Origin: an uncultured bacterium
GTDB lineage: Bacteria; Bacteroidota; Bacteroidia; Bacteroidales; Bacteroidaceae
Length of the DNA stretch: 64,000 nucleotides
Direction of reading: 5' to 3'
Assembly: GCA_905215555.1 (NCBI GenBank)
Contig: CAJMQU010000017.1
Coordinates: forward strand, 17,312 to 81,311
Under the pieces are notes generated by a model that searched no databases, was not told the DNA's origin, and worked only from the letters and a program-made list of their open reading frames with translations. Shown here one piece after another: positions 62,520 to 64,000 of the stretch; the stretch's first letter is position 1; every line of letters begins with the position of its first letter. Both the position numbers and the translations under genes were made by a program.

Positions 62520-63500
62520 ATGAATTCAAACATGGAAAAACCCTACGTAGTAGGTATTGACATAGGCGGCACAAATACCGTCTTTGGTATTGTGGACGCA
62601 CGCGGAACTATTATAGCAAGCGGTTCCATCAAAACCGGCGCTCATGCAGAAGCTGATGCTTATGTGGACGATGTATGCAAAAATCTGTTGCCTTTGATTA
62701 TCGCCAACGGCGGTGTAGACAAAATCAAAGGTATCGGTATCGGTGCTCCCAACGGCAATTACTACAGCGGCACAATCGAGTTTGCCCCCAACTTACCATG
62801 GAAAGGCGTGATTCCTTTGGCAGCCATGTTCGAAGAGCGTCTGGGTATCCCTGCCGCATTGACTAACGACGCCAACGCCGCAGCTATCGGTGAAATGACT
62901 TATGGCGCTGCACGCGGTATGAAAGACTTTATCATGATTACTCTGGGTACAGGTGTAGGTAGCGGTATCGTCATCAACGGTCAGATGGTCTACGGTCACG
63001 ATGGTTTTGCCGGAGAATTGGGCCACACTATCATTCGCCGCGAAAACGGTCGCCTCTGCGGATGCGGACGTCACGGTTGTCTGGAAACTTACTGTTCGGC
63101 TACCGGTGTAGCCCGTACGGCTCGTGAATTCCTGACCGCACGTACCGAACCAAGTTTGCTCCGTTCTATCCCTGCAGAGAACATCACTTCCAAGGATGTA
63201 TACGATGCAGCCGTCCAAGGCGACAAACTGGCACAAGACATCTTCAACTTCACAGGTACCATTTTGGGTGAAGCCATTGCAGATGCCATTGCTTTCTCCA
63301 GCCCCGAAGCGATCATTCTGTTTGGCGGACTGGCTAAATCCGGAGATTATATCTTCAAGCCTATCCAGAAAGCTATCGACGACAATGTGCTGAATATCTA
63401 TAAAGGTAAGGCCAAACTGTTGATGTCTGAATTGAAAGACTCTGATGCAGCCGTATTGGGCGCCAGTGCATTGGGTTGGGAACTGAGAGACTTGAAATAA
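62520..63500 (+). CDS. glk: ROK-family glucokinase
   Basis: The protein has 326 residues (326 if the ATG at 62520 is used; MEKPY at 62532 is an alternative). It has the ROK ATP-binding DIGGTNTVFGIVD, the substrate motif LTNDANAAAIGE, and the zinc-binding CGCGRHGCLETYCS. It phosphorylates glucose, such as that released from glucomannan or mannosylglucose by the window's other enzymes. It is divergent from the efflux operon. Its promoter region (62400-62519) has TTTTG then TAATTTGT at about 20-bp spacing. Confidence 0.92.
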   Translation: MNSNMEKPYVVGIDIGGTNTVFGIVDARGTIIASGSIKTGAHAEADAYVDDVCKNLLPLIIANGGVDKIKGIGIGAPNGNYYSGTIEFAPNLPWKGVIPLAAMFEERLGIPAALTNDANAAAIGEMTYGAARGMKDFIMITLGTGVGSGIVINGQMVYGHDGFAGELGHTIIRRENGRLCGCGRHGCLETYCSATGVARTAREFLTARTEPSLLRSIPAENITSKDVYDAAVQGDKLAQDIFNFTGTILGEAIADAIAFSSPEAIILFGGLAKSGDYIFKPIQKAIDDNVLNIYKGKAKLLMSELKDSDAAVLGASALGWELRDLK

Positions 63501-63525
63501 GATAGTCCATCATAATTTTAAGGGA

Positions 63526-63570
63526 AATCCTCCTTTTGCCGGTAAAACGGAGAAAGGAGGATTTTATTTT
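63526..63570 (+). terminator. Terminator of the glucokinase gene
   Basis: AAATCCTCCTTT (63526-63537) pairs with AAAGGAGGATTT (63554-63565), followed by TATTTT. Confidence 0.8.
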
Positions 63571-63640
63571 GCCAAGCTACCGCGCCGCCACTTTTATCTC
63601 TCGGCCTTGCGGTTGCTAAGAATATTCATAGTAGAAGCTT

Positions 63641-63721
63641 ATTCTTTCCTCTACGGGAAAATTTTATTTCCATCATGGAGGAAAGAATAGATATTCGGAT
63701 GAAAAAGACTAAGCATCCGAA
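63641..63721 (+). other. Two consecutive hairpins between glk and rplS
   Basis: ATTCTTTCCTC (63641-63651) pairs with GAGGAAAGAAT (63678-63688), with GGAAA/TTTCC nested within it. TTCGGATG (63694-63701) pairs with CATCCGAA (63714-63721). No protein gene of the usual size lies in this 414-bp gap, so an intergenic RNA is possible. A terminator for rplS lies to its right and the glk terminator to its left. Confidence 0.4.
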
Positions 63722-63839
63722 GGAAAAAACAATAAGAATGCCTAAAAAAGAAGTTAGCTATCGGAAAGGGTATTCATTTCAGAGCAAATCGGAAAAAAAC
63801 GACAAGAAAGGAAAAAGACAAAGGGAATCCCTCTTTTAA
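63675..63839 (+). CDS. Possible 54-aa lysine/arginine-rich small ORF
   Basis: An ATG-to-TAA frame begins MEERIDIRMKKTKHPKEKT and ends QRESLF; about 40% of residues are Lys/Arg/Glu. It overlaps the hairpins above and lacks a convincing ribosome-binding site, so it may be chance or antisense to the rplS transcript. Low confidence. Confidence 0.2.
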   Translation: MEERIDIRMKKTKHPKEKTIRMPKKEVSYRKGYSFQSKSEKNDKKGKRQRESLF

Positions 63840-63854
63840 CAATATTCTCCCAAC

Positions 63855-63890
63855 AAAAAAGGGAAACCAACGAATCGGCTTCCCTTTTTT
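63855..63890. terminator. Bidirectional terminator, probably of rplS
   Basis: AAAAAAGGGAA (63855-63865) pairs with TTCCCTTTTTT (63880-63890). On the minus strand this follows the L19 stop codon by about 25 bp with a T-run. Confidence 0.8.
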
Positions 63891-63914
63891 ATCTCGAAAT
63901 CAGAGTATAACTGA

Positions 63915-64000
63915 TTAGTTATTAACTCTTTTTTCTTTAATTCTTGCTTTCTTACCGGTAAGAGCACGCAGGTAATACAATTTAGCGCGACGAACTTTAC
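63915..64000 (-). CDS. rplS: 50S ribosomal protein L19, C-terminal end only
   Basis: The minus strand encodes KVRRAKLYYLRALTGKKARI then KEKRVNN and TAA. This is the conserved L19 C-terminus (VRRAKLYYLR). The rest of the gene is outside the window. L19 sits at the 30S/50S interface. Confidence 0.93.
   Translation of the reverse strand, partial: KVRRAKLYYLRALTGKKARIKEKRVNN

Noticed and set aside
1..64000. CRISPR array, insertion sequence, prophage or integrase
   Set aside because: No regular spacer repeats, no transposase or integrase motifs and no att-like direct repeats were seen.

Overview
The window looks like a chromosomal segment of a gut Bacteroides or close relative. The reasons are the dense periplasmic and lipoprotein glycoside hydrolases, Bacteroidetes-type -7 promoter boxes (TAnnTTTG), a GPH-transporter/GH130/2-epimerase mannan pathway, a decayed SusC-like receptor, and a separately encoded KdpD input domain. 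It contains about 40 intact protein genes, two clear pseudogenes and no rRNA or tRNA gene that I can support.

Layout. (1) 1-11,804: a carbohydrate locus with a truncated GH127 gene (minus) divergent from a four-gene plus-strand operon: a GH97 retaining alpha-galactosidase type fused to a zinc-metallopeptidase-like domain, a GH43 with discoidin-like and LamG-like domains, a second GH127 (beta-L-arabinofuranosidase family) and a DPP-IV-like S9 peptidase. The enzyme set matches the bonds of hydroxyproline-rich plant glycoproteins (extensins) unusually well, and this is the most interesting hypothesis here. (2) 11,871-22,204: a K+-uptake Kdp locus on the minus strand: a 31-aa membrane protein, kdpF, kdpA, kdpB, kdpC, an outer-membrane protein, a stand-alone KdpD input domain and a separate histidine kinase. 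It is preceded by a sigma-54 type promoter and a nearby NtrC-family response regulator, and has no KdpE. (3) 22,486-23,823: a divergent aspartokinase-like gene.

(4) 23,891-36,882: a beta-mannan utilisation locus on the minus strand. It holds a GH3, an AraC regulator, a CE7-like esterase, a GH5_7-like mannanase, a GH26 mannanase, a GH130 mannosylglucose phosphorylase, a GPH transporter and a 2-epimerase, plus two pseudogenes (a GH5/SusC deletion hybrid and an SGNH hydrolase). A shared operator (ATGATACnnnnTTATCAy) lies exactly 21 bp upstream of the -7 box of the two enzyme operons, and an inverted copy sits in front of the AraC gene. Mannan is cut outside or in the periplasm by GH26/GH5, trimmed by the esterase and GH3, imported by the GPH carrier, epimerised to mannosylglucose and phosphorolysed.

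(5) 37,140-48,164: an aldo/keto reductase, a DUF4136-like lipoprotein and a small outer-membrane barrel, then two tandem NagZ-like GH3 plus beta-lactamase-fold fusion proteins and a 5'-nucleotidase split into two genes. (6) 48,472-56,350: an acetyltransferase and a sugar aminotransferase pair, two GH43 enzymes and two glycosyltransferases. (7) 56,425-62,339: a TolC/MacA/MacB-type efflux operon. (8) A ROK glucokinase and, at the right edge, the C-terminus of ribosomal protein L19.

Limits: all calls come from reading sequence and translations. No database search, structure prediction or statistical promoter scoring was possible. Family residue numbers cited for comparison are from memory.
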